This document shows, in pieces, positions 23,196 to 34,590 of a stretch of DNA of 64,000 nucleotides. The DNA is taken from assembly GCF_029784155.1 (NCBI RefSeq), contig NC_073693.1, positions 147,624,843-147,688,842 of the forward strand, written 5' to 3'. This DNA is from Uranotaenia lowii (taxonomy: Eukaryota; Arthropoda; Insecta; Diptera; Culicidae). How positions within the stretch are numbered: the first letter of the stretch is position 1; each line of letters starts with the position of its first letter. A program made the translations under genes and the position numbers. A model generated the notes under the pieces. That model did no database searches. It was given only the letters and a program-made list of their open reading frames with translations, and was not told the DNA's origin.

Positions 23196-23766
23196 TGCCC
23201 TTTTGTGATGTTCGTTCACATGCCATATTCATGAAATGGTGGACATAAACGAACACAAACACATACAGGATCTCAATGAAACTTGATGTTTCCTCGAAGA
23301 GAGTCCTTTTTCTCAACTCTAAGCGTACATCTTTCGAGGATATGATGGCTAGCATCTTACAAATGCTAAAACCACCAACCCCCAGAAAGTGTACTATGTA
23401 TGCCGTGACCGGGATTCGATCTCATCCCGCTGGCTTAGAAGACTTGAAGGCTATGCTCTAGGCCACGGGCTGCGGCTGTCTCAAAAAAGGCTATTTGAGA
23501 AACTTTTTGGAACAAAGAGTCCATAGAAGGCTATTTGACACCCAATTTGAAACTTTTATTCTGAATGGATGAGATTGACATGTCACAAAAAGACTATTTG
23601 AGCAACTTGTTTGAACTTGAAGTTCACAGAAGGCTATTTGAGACCTAATTTGCAACTTTAATACTGAGTGATGCGTTTGCCGTGTTACAAAAAGGCTATT
23701 TGAGGAACCTTTTGTCACTTTCATGCTCACATTCGAGAAAATTCGGTACCAATATTCACTGGAACC
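23196..23766 (-). mobile_element. 571 bp SINE-containing unit, copy 2, with 8-bp target duplication
   Basis: Inserted in the RTE endonuclease with ATCAAAAT on both sides (23188-23195, 23767-23774), which proves the whole 571 bp moved as one unit. Minus-strand order: five ACTCAAATAG-type repeats, spaced alternately about 41 and 62 bases, then the tRNA-like module, then the body and terminus. There are no terminal inverted repeats (ends TGCCCTTTTG and GGAACC). Near-identity to 20893-21463 implies recent activity. Confidence 0.85.
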
Positions 23767-25812
23767 ATCAAAATCGTCATCGCGGATTTTAATGCTCAGG
23801 TCGGCCAGGAGGAGGAATTCAAACCGACAATTGAAAAGTTCAGTGCGCACCAGCTGACCAACGAAAACGGCCTCAGACCTATTGATTTCGCCGCCTCCAA
23901 ACGAATGGCCGTACGTAGTGCCTTTTTCCAGCACCGTCTCCCACACAAGTACACCTGGAGATCAGCGTAGCAAACGCAATCACAGATCGACCACGTTTTG
24001 ATTGACAGCCGGCACTTTTCGGACATCATCGACGTCAGACCCTGTCGAGGCGCCTACATCGAGTCAGATCACTATCTGGTGATGGTGAAGATGCGCCCAA
24101 AACTCTCCGTAGTGAACATCACACGAAACCGGCGCCCGCCTCGGTTAAATATCGCACGGCTGAAGCAACCTGAGGTCGCGGCAGACTACGCGCAATCGGT
24201 CGAAGCAGCGCTGCCGGCAGAGGGCGAGCTTGACGAAGCCCCTCTCGAGGACTGTTGGGATACCATTAAAACAGCCATCAACAGTGCTGCGGAGAACGTC
24301 ATCGGCTATGTGGAGCGAACTCGACGGAACGACTGGTTCGACGAGGAGTTTAGGAGGGTGATGGACGAAGAGAATGCCGCGCGGGTGGCAGTAGTGCAAA
24401 GAGGCACCCGTCGAAATGTGGAAAATCACCGACAGCGGAAGAGGCAGCGAGTCCGAATTTTGCAAGAGAAAAAGAGCCGCCAGGAGGAGGAGGGGCTCGG
24501 GAAGCTGGAGCAACTGCATCTTTCCCAAGAAACACGAAAGGACTATCAGAAAATCAACGCATCTCGCAAAGGCTTCGTGCCACAAGCCGAAATATGCCTG
24601 GATAAGGACGGGGCATCCTGACGGACAATCGTGAGGTGATCAAAAGGTGGAAGCAGCACTTCGATGAACACCTGAACGGCACACATGCAGGAGATCAAGA
24701 TGGTGGGGGAAGGTACATTGCCGGCGTAGCCAACGACGTAGAGGAGCCACTCCCAATGATGAGTGAAGTTAAAGAAGCCATTCGTCAGCTGAATAGAAAC
24801 AAGTCGGCTGGGAAGGATGGCATCGCAGCTGAACTCATCAAAATGGCCCCGGACAAGTAGGCCGATTGCCTACACCAGTTGATGATCTGGGTCTGGGACA
24901 TAGAACAGCTACCGGAGGAGTGGAAGGAAGGAGTAATATGCCCCATTTACAAGAAGGGCGACAAATTGAACTGTGAGAACTACCGAGCGATCACTGTCCT
25001 CAATGCCGCCTACAAAGTGTTGTCCCGAATCTTACTCCGCCGCCTAACGCCACAAGCAAACAGATTCGTGGAAAGTCATCAGGCTGGCTTCATGGAGGGT
25101 TGGTCAACGACGGACCAGATATTCACATTACGGCAAATCCTCCAAAAATGCCAGGAACACCAAGTTCCTACGCACCGTCTATTCATCGACTTCAAAGCCG
25201 CATACGACACGATCGACCGTAACGAGTTATGGAAAATCATGGACGGGAACGGCTTTTCCGGGAAGCTGATCAGACTGATCAAGGCGACGATGGATGGAAC
25301 GCAGTGCAGTGTGTGGATTTCGAGTGAATTGTCGAGTTCATTCGAATCACGCAGGGGGCTTCGACAAGGTGATGGTCTATCCTGCATGATGTTCAACGTG
25401 GCGCTAGAAGGTGTTAATCAACGAGCGGTGGGCGAAATGCGGGGCACGATTTTCAACAGATCCAGTCAACTTATCTGCTTTGCCGATGACATTGATATAG
25501 TCGGCAGATCATCTGCGGCGGTGGAGGAGATCTACCGCGAACTGAAACGCGAAGCAGGAAGGATTGGGTTGATGATTAAAACGTCCAAGACGAAGTACAT
25601 GCTGGCCTGCGGATCCGAGACCGACCGAATCCGCTTGTCCAGTAATAACAAGGTCACGATCGACGGCGACGAGCTGGAGATAGTCGAAGACTTTGTCCAT
25701 CTCGGCTCACTGGTGACCGCAGACAATGACACCAGCCGTGAGATCCGGAGCCGAATTATCAGCGGAAGTCGTGCCTACTATGGACTCCACAAGCAACTGC
25801 GGTCGAGAAGAC
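23767..25812 (+). pseudogene. RTE endonuclease C-terminus and reverse transcriptase
   Basis: Starts IKIVIADFNAQVG (the GDFNA block of APE, here ADFNA), then QIDHVLIDSRHFSDI and the terminal SDHYLVM motif. RT follows: NKSAGKDGIAAELIKMA, VICPIYKKGDKLNCENYRAI, QAGFMEGWSTTDQIF, HRLFIDFKAAYDTIDR (motif A), GLRQGDGLSCMMFNVALEG (proline replaced by glycine in LRQGDPLS) and LICFADDIDIVG (catalytic FADD). Thumb residues KTSKTKYMLA are present. Lesions: TAG near 23968, a frame change near 24620 and TAG at 24858-24860. It ends at KQLRSRRL where the palindromic MITE begins. Confidence 0.9.
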
Positions 25813-25815
25813 TTA

Positions 25816-26058
25816 AGGCAGAAACACAATACAGCGTCGGTCGTCGCGTCACGTCAGCGGTCAACGCTGTCGATAAGTACTAAAACGCGGACGCGACACA
25901 CCCGACGATTTTTGCATCACAATTCATTCTAAGATGTCTCTTGACGCTGAATTGTGATGCAAAAATCGTCGGGTGCGTCGCGTCCGCGTTTTAGTACTTA
26001 TCGACAGCGTTGATCGCTGACGTGACGCGACGACCGACGCTGTATTGTGTTTCTGCCT
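25816..26058. mobile_element. Palindromic MITE, 243 bp, TTA target duplication
   Basis: Almost perfect inverted repeat: arms of about 110 bp from AGGCAGAAACACAATACAGC to GCATCACAATTCA around a ~21 bp spacer. Flanked by TTA at 25813-25815 and 26059-26061, which matches PIF/Harbinger-type insertion. It splits the RTE coding region and supplies its premature stop at 25881-25883. Confidence 0.8.
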
Positions 26059-26061
26059 TTA

Positions 26062-26525
26062 GCCCTCGCACGAAGTGTAACCTGCATATGACGCTCATTA
26101 GACCGGTTGTTCTCTACGGGCACGAGACATGGATATTGCTCGAGGAGGATCTGCGTACACTCGAAGTATTCGAGCGACGAGTGTTAAGAACCATCTTTGT
26201 TGGCGTACAGGAGAACGGAGTGTGGAGGCCACGGAGGATGAACCACGAGCTCGCGCGACTCTACGGCGAACCCAGTATCCAGAAGGTGGTGAAAGCTGGC
26301 CGGATACGCTGGACGGGACATGTTGCGAAAATGAAGGACGACTGACCTGCAAAACAGGTTTCCGCTACGAATCCGGTAGGCACAAGACGAGCGGGGGCGC
26401 AACGAGCGAGGTGGTTAGACCAAGTGGAGCGTGATCTGGCAAACGTGGGGTGCTCGAGAAATTGGAGAACGGTTGCCATGGACCGAGTGAATTTCAGGAA
26501 TAATGTTGGTCAAGTTATGTCGTGA
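26062..26525 (+). pseudogene. RTE ORF C-terminal domain
   Basis: Resumes the RTE protein after the MITE: KCNLHMTLIRPVVLYGHETW, then EVFERRVLRTIF and RIRWTGHVAKM, a conserved RTE C-terminal signature, then the last segment to TGA 26523-26525. Frame changes occur near 26230 (an inserted PR) and at the TGA 26343-26345. This domain follows the RT thumb in RTE proteins; its role is not well defined. Confidence 0.8.
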
Positions 26526-26530
26526 GACGG

Positions 26531-28115
26531 AATACTATGTAAATGAAATTAATATTCCTATAGTTTCTTTAAAATAACGACACATTGTATAAACCACAGA
26601 ACAATGTTGAATTTTTATAAAGCCAAAGTGTGTTCCGTTCGCTCGTTTCTGGAAATCGTGAATCGATCTAATGTTTGCCCACAAATTCAAAACAAAAGTC
26701 AATTGACCAATGTACCGACAACTACCAAAAAATAGCAAAAGCCAGGATGTTTCCAGGATGATGTCATGTGCCGGTTTGGAGTTTACTGTATTTTGCAAAT
26801 TTGATTTCCATGTTCCATGACGACCATGCCACCATGTGTGTGTGTTGGTACACATGTCGATAGTTGATTGCTCTTAACTGAAATGCTTTTGATTACCGGT
26901 TCGTCGTATCCATTTGATTATGGCCGGACATCCCGATTGTTACTGTCCCCTTGATATCGAGGGGACGAAAATTAAAATGTCATCCAACATTGCGAAAGTC
27001 ACAGTTTTAGGAAAAGGAAAATTTTTCTATGGAAAGAATGAAAATGTGTTGGTTTATAACAAGAAGGAAAAGATTCAAATCTATTATTTCTCATTATATT
27101 CTAGAGCAATGTTAAGTTTTTATCAAATGTCCAAGTAAACTAACAACTCAATGTCAAACATTCCTGGACAAGCTTTTATTTTCTCGACTATTATAGTGAT
27201 TATAGTACAAAGTTGTACCATAACATAGCACAACTTTGAAAACTGGCAAACAAAAATCGTTGAAGAGAAATGTGATACATCCCATTCAAAAATAACAATG
27301 ACAACGCAAAGTATATGGTGAAAACAAAAATACATGAACCGGAAATACTGAAAACCATGTTTGATGAAGAGAACATAGAATATTTCATTAGAAGACGCAA
27401 TGGAACAAAAAGCTCGCACTACTGATCAAAATGACACTCAGCAAGTTTGATTGCCACCTCTCAAGTTGTGGTAGAAGTTTCTAATTTGAAATCGTAGCTT
27501 CTTTCAGTTTCCTATTGGCACACAAACATTTAGTCTGTCTCTACCCTGTGAACTTTTCGCTTCAGCTCAGAGAGAACACACAAAGGGTACAAAGTTCGAT
27601 TGTCTATCGACAAAGTGCCATCTAAAATAAACTCAATCGTAAGTGTGAAGAGGCGAAAGGGGGCACTCTAACAACCAGACCAACATTTCGAAAAGAGTCG
27701 AGGAAGGAGGAACCGAAACAAAGCAACAGCGTGTCTTTCCTTGTGGAAGGACTTCTGCGAACATCTTCTTCCATCCTTCTAACAACAGTACTCTTCAAAT
27801 GACAACCTATATTAAGATGAAACTATTCCCGATAGCAGTGGAACCACGACGGAAATACAAGATGCTGGAACAAAACAAATTAATCTGACCTGATTGCGGT
27901 TACGTTTTTACTTTAGCAGAGTTAACAAGTTCTTCTATACTGCACCATGCATCTTCATTCTTCAGTCGTGATTTATCCAAGAAAAAAATAGAAGTTATAT
28001 ATTGAAATTGAAAGTCTGTATACTGCTTAAATCAATTATAAACATCTTAAAAGTCTGAAAGCGGACTTTTCCAAAAGGTTCTGGAGAGCTAGATATAAAA
28101 TCTATTATAGATCCT
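26531..28115. other. Unassigned
   Basis: No element terminus or convincing gene. Short frames (26535-26855 minus, 26914-27138 plus, 27123-27419 minus) lack recognisable domains and have AT-driven composition. 27430-27900 is less AT-rich and may be unique host DNA. Confidence 0.4.
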
Positions 28116-28118
28116 TTA

Positions 28119-28420
28119 GAGCAAGTTTACTGGTGATAAGAAAAAGTGGTAGGAATTTGGACACTTAAGGCACATTTTGAAAATTTTCCCATTCATAAAC
28201 ATTTTCAAGATCTGTGGCCTTCTAGTTTTTTTACAACACGTGTTGTATTTTCGCATGCTGTGATGCGAAATTAGCAATATTTCTATCACATACGGCTGAA
28301 ATAGAAACAGTGTTGTACAAAAATACAACGCCCAAAGATCTTGAAAACATTTTTGCATGGTAAAATTTTCAAATTGTCAAAGTTAATACCACTTTTTTCC
28401 CAACACCAGTGAACTTGCTC
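28119..28420. mobile_element. Foldback MITE, TTA target duplication
   Basis: Ends GAGCAAGTTTACTGGTG and, on the opposite strand, GAGCAAGTTCACTGGTGTTG lie between TTA at 28116-28118 and 28421-28423. The inverted arms continue through AAAAAGTGGTA and AACATTTTCAAGATC. The centre has small hairpins (ACAACACGTGTTGT, CGCATGCTGTGATGCG). The TTA site suggests the PIF/Harbinger superfamily; no coding capacity. Confidence 0.75.
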
Positions 28421-28675
28421 TTAAGACTTTACTAGAAGCTATTCCGATTTTGTCTTCACTAAAAAAATACAATAAAAATCATTCGATGATGATTACCAAC
28501 TAGTTTATGTAACTTATTGTGTTCAATATTTTTTTAAACTTCTCTAAAGTAACATTTTGGCTTGGTACATGATACCGTTTAACTGGCACACTTGAATATC
28601 CCAAGTACCAAACGTCACATATTTACTTGAATAAAGGCATTGAAAGTTACATATTGGCTGACAAAGAGAATCAAC

Positions 28676-28960
28676 TGCCCAATTCCCTTTAGTGAACTTT
28701 ATGTACTCACTAATGAACTTAAAAGTTGCAAAAGTGATCAAGATGTTCGTTGTTTGTGACTTGTTTTGCCCAATTCCCATGAGTAAACTATATGTACTCA
28801 TTAATGAACTTGAAAGTTCCAAAAGTGACTTATACGTACGTTGTACGAGACTTAAGTCACATAAAGGACACAAAAGTGCTCAAAACGGGATTTTTTAAGT
28901 CACATAAAGTGCATTGAGGTGCTTTGAAAATCAAATCACCACTTCGAGTTTTAGTTTCAT
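28676..28960. repeat. Dispersed repeat X, copy 1, with internal tandem duplication
   Basis: Homologous to 58590-58999: GTACGTTGTAC, GAAC/GAC-ACTT, AAAACGG, AAGTCACA, AGTGCA and ATCACCACTTC...GTTTTA are shared in order. A ~93 bp segment beginning TGCCCAATTCCC occurs twice in tandem (28676, 28769). Termini and class unknown. Confidence 0.55.
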
Positions 28961-28973
28961 TTAGAACTACATC

Positions 28974-29045
28974 AAGGCGTGGTCTTGTGGTAGCGTGTTC
29001 GATTCTCACCATGAAGGTCGGGGTTCGATCCCCAAGCCCAGCAAG
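28974..29045 (+). repeat. tRNA-like SINE head
   Basis: Contains box-A-like TGGTCTTGTGGTAGCGTG, an anticodon-arm-like segment and a well formed T-arm CGGGGTTCGATCCCCAAG with a box B. The acceptor ends do not pair as in a true tRNA, and it sits directly before a T-rich run and a MITE. It is called the 5' head of a tRNA-derived SINE rather than a tRNA gene. Confidence 0.55.
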
Positions 29046-29060
29046 TTTTTTTTTCAATAA

Positions 29061-29449
29061 GGCTGGAACAAATATCAATTTCTTCTTTTGTCTCCCCCCC
29101 CCCCTTCGAAATTTTCAAAAACCCGAAGGGGGAAATAAATAAAGTTTTAAGTATTTCATGGAAATTCTGATAAAAAAATCAAGTATCCGAAAGATTACAA
29201 GACCAAAAAAAAATTTTGGAAGATGGAAGTTATTTCACCATGTGTATTCTTAATTTTATTGAATTTTTCAATAAAAAATTTCATTATTTTATAGGTTTTA
29301 TGCAATGATATAGCATGCAATTTTTTGCATGCAAGATATTGTGCAATTTATTCCAATTTATTTGTTTTTCGCATTATTTTTTATTGTCCCCCCCCTCGCG
29401 ATGTCCCAACTCTGAGTGACAAAAGAAGGATTTTAAATTTGTTCCGGCC
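29061..29449. mobile_element. PIF/Harbinger-like MITE family H, copy A
   Basis: Ends GGCTGGAACAAATATCAATT and, on the opposite strand, GGCCGGAACAAATTTAAAAT are flanked by TAA at 29058-29060 and 29450-29452. C-rich runs lie just inside both ends. The 389 bp length is close to copies B (43707-44109) and C (61832-62214), all with TTA or TAA duplications. Non-coding. Confidence 0.85.
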
Positions 29450-29452
29450 TAA

Positions 29453-31266
29453 TTAATTTGGTAATTGAGTGACCATTCTGATGCGATATATGTAGGAAAT
29501 GTAGGAAAGAAGCAATTGAGCAATTTTTTTAGTTAGGAATCCGGCGCGTGGCATCATGGTGGCACTAAATATATGTATAATGAACTGATGCCAAGGGTAC
29601 AGTTGAGATAGAGAGAGATTTTTTGCTCATTTTACGAATTTTTGGAAGCTGAATTAAAAAACAACTGGAAGCTGAATAGAAGATCAATAAGACTTGTTTT
29701 GGAACTTGAAAGTATCAATAAGAACATAAATTTTGAGCTGCATAGAACGTACTTCATATCAATTGCAATGATGGGACTGAGTAAGCGTTTTTGTACCTGT
29801 TTTGGTTGGTTGGGATTGTAAAAAATACACAGAAACAAAGTACCAAATTAGTCACATTTTTTTTAAAAAGATTAGGTAAACGGATTTTAATTTGGATTTT
29901 TTTTTCAAAAATGTATATTTTTTGGTTTTTCTTAAATACTTTCTTTTAACGCAATGCAAATGAAATTACAATGTATGGAGTTTACCGGAGAATACTCTTG
30001 CTACAACTTTGCTCCAGACGGCAAAGGATTAGGAGTAGCGAGATAATAGTTATAAAGCGTCAAATAGAACGTTCTATTTTCATGGAAAGAAACTAGCAAC
30101 ACTGTCAGATTTTCTGTTGAATTTTCAGAAATACTACTTTGACAAAAAAAGTTATTGATTTTAGAGTCGTAAAACGTTCTGAAGAAATGATCTACTGAAG
30201 ATTTTCTATCGTTTGCAAAAATAAAAGTTACGATTACCAAAAATTTAGAGCCACCAGTAGACGGTTTTAAAAAAAATAACTAAAATTGGATGGAGTTGTT
30301 TTTTACTTGTTTAAATAACATTTTTAATTTAGTTTAGGCATTTATAATCACACCTTTTTTTTCAAACGAGAAAATCTTGTCTAAGGCCACTGACACCATA
30401 TTAACCAGCCTCTCGATCCCTTGGCTATCTTTTGGCATATTTTATTTGTGTTTCACCAATAAGATAACAAAAAATGTCCGAGAAAAAATCATGAAAAGAT
30501 GAGTATACTTGATTTTCTCGGAATAATTCTTGTAAACCATGTTATACTCTCCCGAAAAGTTGGAATGTGGTTTTGATGTAAATAAAATTAGTGTTAGAAA
30601 ATAAAATAAATTGTCCTTAGGCGATAATTCTGTCAGGCTAAGGAAAACTCCAATAAGGCAGTTAACAGAAAATATGATTGATTGGTATAGCTGCGTTTAT
30701 GAGAAATTGATTGTCATCACACACACGCACTATTGGGCAGCACCATACAATGAGGCGGCAAAAAATCTATTTTTGCTTTTTATGAACTCTTTTAAAGATG
30801 AAATGAATTGTACGCATAGAATAACCAATTTAAACTATTTTAAGCTTTGCTTATGCATGTGTGCTCAGAAAGGACAATAAAATTGGAACAAAATGCATAG
30901 TGTAGTTTTGAAACAATACCTGTTTAAATAATAATTTCTCGGAAACGTGTGGATATTTTTGAGTTCTGAGTGTTCACAAAAAATATTTGACAGATTAAAA
31001 AAAAACCAAGGGTTTTTTTGATCATGATTATTCAATTTTTTGTGATGAATAAGAGAGTAGATGTAGAAAAAATGCAATAGAAAATTGTATAATTTTTGGA
31101 AAAAAGGAGTTTTAAAAAAATCTCAGTTATTTCTACAGTTATTGAAATTCTGTCAAAGATTTTGGTCACAATCAATTAAAATTATCTTCCTGCACGTTAT
31201 AAACAATGTTTTCTTAATGATGTTTTAAATGAATCATACTATTCTACTAAAATGGTTAAATACTCC
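29453..31266. other. Unassigned; includes dispersed repeat Y copy 2 (about 29890-30255)
   Basis: 29890-30255 is collinear with 19940-20300. The remainder is AT-rich without recognisable genes. ACTCC at 31262-31266 is the target site of the BEL element that follows. Confidence 0.5.
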
Positions 31267-31668
31267 TGTTGCAGAATTTGATATTAAACTAGAAATTAGA
31301 ACATCCCTAACTCCAAAATTCAAATTGTTAAAATAGTACCTAGAAACGCAAAGTCTCACTCAATTGTAATTGCTCTCCCACTTCATTGTTCAATTGAATC
31401 AATGATCGTCATCATCAAATTGGGCGCTTCCCGCCACAAGCTAGGGCAATGATTGTGCAGCAGTTAGTCTTCACCAGCACCTGGTGCAATAAAGTTCGGA
31501 CAAATATACTTATCGTCTTTCACTAAACGAAACCGCATTTTTGTTAGTGAAAGTATCACCACGTTGTCACAAAGTAATTACCGTGAAAGTAATAAGGTTA
31601 CTAAAGATCCTGTAACGTAAATCGGATCAATTCGACGTCCCTGCAGCTGCTAGTCCGGTTTGGCTACA
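31267..31668 (+). repeat. BEL/Pao 5' LTR
   Basis: 402 bp, begins TGTTGCAGAATTTG and ends GGTTTGGCTACA. Contains a polyadenylation signal AATAAA (CAATAAAGTTCGG, about 31488) that would mark the R/U5 region. No difference from the 3' LTR was seen. Confidence 0.95.
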
Positions 31669-31673
31669 TTTTT

Positions 31674-31691
31674 TGGTGCCGAAACCCGGGA
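31674..31691 (+). promoter_or_regulatory. Primer binding site, complementary to tRNA-Phe 3' end
   Basis: TGGTGCCGAAACCCGGGA lies five bases after the LTR. Its complement, TCCCGGGTTTCGGCACCA, matches the 3' terminal 18 nt of insect tRNA-Phe including CCA. It would prime minus-strand DNA synthesis. Confidence 0.8.
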
Positions 31692-31995
31692 ATCGCCAGG
31701 TCCCCATTGTTCTCGACCAGTTTGGAGAGGTTACCCCATCGTCATCGGATAGCTGCGTTCGGAGGTTCCTATCGCATCGGCTGGACCCTCAACCGGATAT
31801 CATCGCCCCCGCAACATCTACAGACTGGATTACATCTTTTTTGGAGGATTTTCGACCGAATTACGGCTGCAACAGAGGAAGTTAGTCGCACCACGTGGAC
31901 ACGGAACGCAGGTTTGGTCAAGTGAGCCCAGGTTTTAACCACTACAATAGACAGGTGAGTCAATCGAACCAATAAATAAAGATTTTCGAGCGTTC

Positions 31996-34590
31996 ATGTT
32001 AATTGGCCCTGCAAAAAGCTCAAAAATGAACCGTGATGAGCGTAAGGTAAAACGATTGATTGTGCGTCGGAACACTATCACTGGTTCCATAAATTTGGTT
32101 AAAACCTTTTATGAAAATTATAATTCTGAGCGGGATTTTCCACAACTGAGATTCCGTTTGGAAAAATTAGATGAGCTTTATCGGGAATTTAATGAAATTC
32201 AAAGTGAGATCGAGGCCAAAGAAGAATTTCCTGAGGAATTTTCAGAAACACGTGCCAATGTCGGAAATGATTATTTCATGCTCAAAGGTAATTTGGCGGC
32301 AAAATTAGACGCCATTGCTCCCAACAATTCATCGCAATCCCCCTTAGCTCCACCTGCACATGTTCCCTCTGTCCGTCTCCCTGAGATAAAAATTCCGGAA
32401 TTAAGTGGAAATTTCGATGAGTGGATGAATTTTCACGATTTGTTCACCACCCTCATTCATGTGAACCTGCAACTTTCGTCCATACAAAAATTTCAATATT
32501 TGAAGGCAGTTCTCAAGGGAGAAGCTCTCAGGCTTATCGAATCGTTGGAAGTCTCTGCGACTAACTACACTATCGCGTGGGATCTGTTAAATAAACGGTA
32601 CGATAATAGAAATCTGCAAATTAAGCAACATTTTTCGGCACTTTTATCCACACCTTCTGTTCGGAAAGAATCTTCATCAGCCCTCGCCAATTTGGTTGAT
32701 GAATTCGGTAAACACGTGAGCGTTCTTAACAAATTAGAAGATCCGAAGGATCATTGGAATTCTTTCCTTGTCGAAACTCTGAGCAGCAAATTAGATCCAG
32801 TTTCACAGAAGGAGTGGGAAAATCAATTGTGTGACGACATTCGACCATCCTACGAATCGTTAGTCACTTTTATACAAAAGCGTTATCGAATTTTGCAATC
32901 ACTAATGCTCTCCCAACCATCGCTACCTAGTGCAAAATTTGAATCCAAAATCGAATCAAAATCTTCTCGAAACAAAATATCGATTTATCACTCTGCCAAT
33001 AGTGATCTGCCGAAATGCATCTTATGCAAACAAGCGCACCTTTTGATGCAGTGCGACGAGTTCAAAAGGCAAACACCTCAAAAACGTTTCGAGATCGCCA
33101 AAAGACATGGTCTTTGCCTCAATTGCCTAAAATCGTCGCATTTGATGAAAAATTGTACTTCTGGATCGTGTCGAACATGCAACAGGAAACATCACACCTT
33201 GTTGCACCTAAACTCATTCAAACCATCGTCCATTCACGATGATGAGCAAAATACTATCGCTGCACAAATTGCGCTATCTTATTCACACTCACAATCGGCA
33301 CCGGTCGTCGATCCTTCGTCGTCGGTTACGTGCATTGCCGATCAATATCACGTGCTTCCTCGGGTACAGGGAGTGCCCTCGTCGTCGGTTGGGCCTAGTA
33401 AACATTCGTCGTCTTTCGTTCCCTCGTCGGATGGGCATCCGTCAGGTTCGGCTCAAAACACAACACATGTGACCAATTGCCATACACAATCATTTTTCTC
33501 AAAACCATCCCAATCAGCTGTTTTCATGCTGACTGCATACGTTAAGGTCAAGGACCTCGCAGGCAACTTTTTACACGCTCGTGCCTTGCTTGACTGTGCT
33601 TCCGAAGCCAACTTCGTTTCCGAACATTTGGCACAACAGCTTCGCTTGAAACGTACACCAGCAAACGTCGATGTGTTCAGCCAGTCAGTCCAAAGAGTAA
33701 AAGATCAAGTCCCGATCACCATTGCCTCTCGATCCGGCAAATTTGTCACAAGCATGGAATTTTTCGTGTTGCCAGCCTTGACTAGAGTTCTTCCATCTAC
33801 AAACGTAGACATTTCGAAGTGGGTAATCCCTCGCAACCTTCCCCTTGCAGACCCCAAGTTTAATATTGCACACGACGTTGACCTTATCATTGGAATCAAA
33901 TCATTCTTCTCCATCTTAGAGAATGATCAGATATCGCTTGGCCAAGGTTTTCCAATTCTACGAAAAACTGTTTTTGGGTACGTCGTCGCGGGTGAAACAA
34001 ACGCACAACCAAAAAGTCCCGCCGTGGTCTGCAATGTTTCGTCCATCGATAATCTGGACTCTACAATTCAAAAATTTTGGGAAGTGGAAAGTTTCGAGAA
34101 AGGCAAATCTTTAAGTTTGGAAGAACAATATTGCGAGACGCATTTCTTGAAAACCCACTTCAGAGCACCTGACGGACGGTACGTGGTTCGTTTGCCGATT
34201 CGTGAGGAAATGTTGCATGCCTTGGGAGAATCTTTCCCGATAGCAAATCGCAGATTTCTTAGTACCGAGAGGAAGTTGGGCTCAAATGATAATCTTCGAG
34301 CGGATTATTTAGAATTCATGACTGAATATGAAAATCTCGGTCATATGGAACCTGTCAAGCCCGATCTCACAAAGCCCCACTACTACCTTCCTCACCACGC
34401 CATCCAACGTCCCGAAAGCACAACAACAAAAACTCGCGTCGTGTTCGATGCGTCTTGCCGAGCAGCAAACAACATTTCGCTAAACGACATCTGCTACATC
34501 GGTCCCACCGTACAACCTTCGTTGATTTCCACACTCATCAACTTTCGTTTGCCAAAATACGCCGTCAAATGTACCGGCAATGTCGTGTAA
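31996..34590 (+). pseudogene. BEL/Pao gag, protease and RT N-terminus (864 codons, stops in RT motif A)
   Basis: ATG 31996 is the first in frame; ATG 32026 is an alternative. Residues about 1-110 are a helical N-terminus. A capsid-like region follows (LPEIKIPELSGNFDEWMNFH), then cysteine clusters: CILCKQAHLLMQC, CLNCLKSSHLMKNC and CRTCNRKHHTLLH. A Ser/Pro-rich linker precedes the aspartic protease (RALLDCASEANFVS, with DCA in place of DSG). RT begins near residue 745 (RVVFDASCRA, YIGPTVQPSL). The frame ends at TAA 34588-34590 in KYAVKCTGNVV, where relatives have an Asp-containing motif A. A short repeated AAATGTACCGGCA explains the break. Confidence 0.9.

Larger units (their letters stand above)
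22384..26530 (+). mobile_element. RTE-clade non-LTR retrotransposon, interrupted twice
   Basis: One degenerate ORF encodes an APE endonuclease, a reverse transcriptase and a short C-terminal domain in the compact RTE order, without RNase H. The 5' region begins near 22384 and the coding region ends at 26525. A SINE-containing unit (23196-23766) and a palindromic MITE (25816-26058) are inserted. Removing each rejoins the reading frame context. Several stops and frameshifts mean this copy is inactive. It resembles the RTE elements known from mosquitoes. Confidence 0.85.

Noticed and set aside
28974..29045. Functional tRNA gene
   Set aside because: Box A and B are good but the acceptor ends do not pair, and it is followed by a SINE-like T-rich run.
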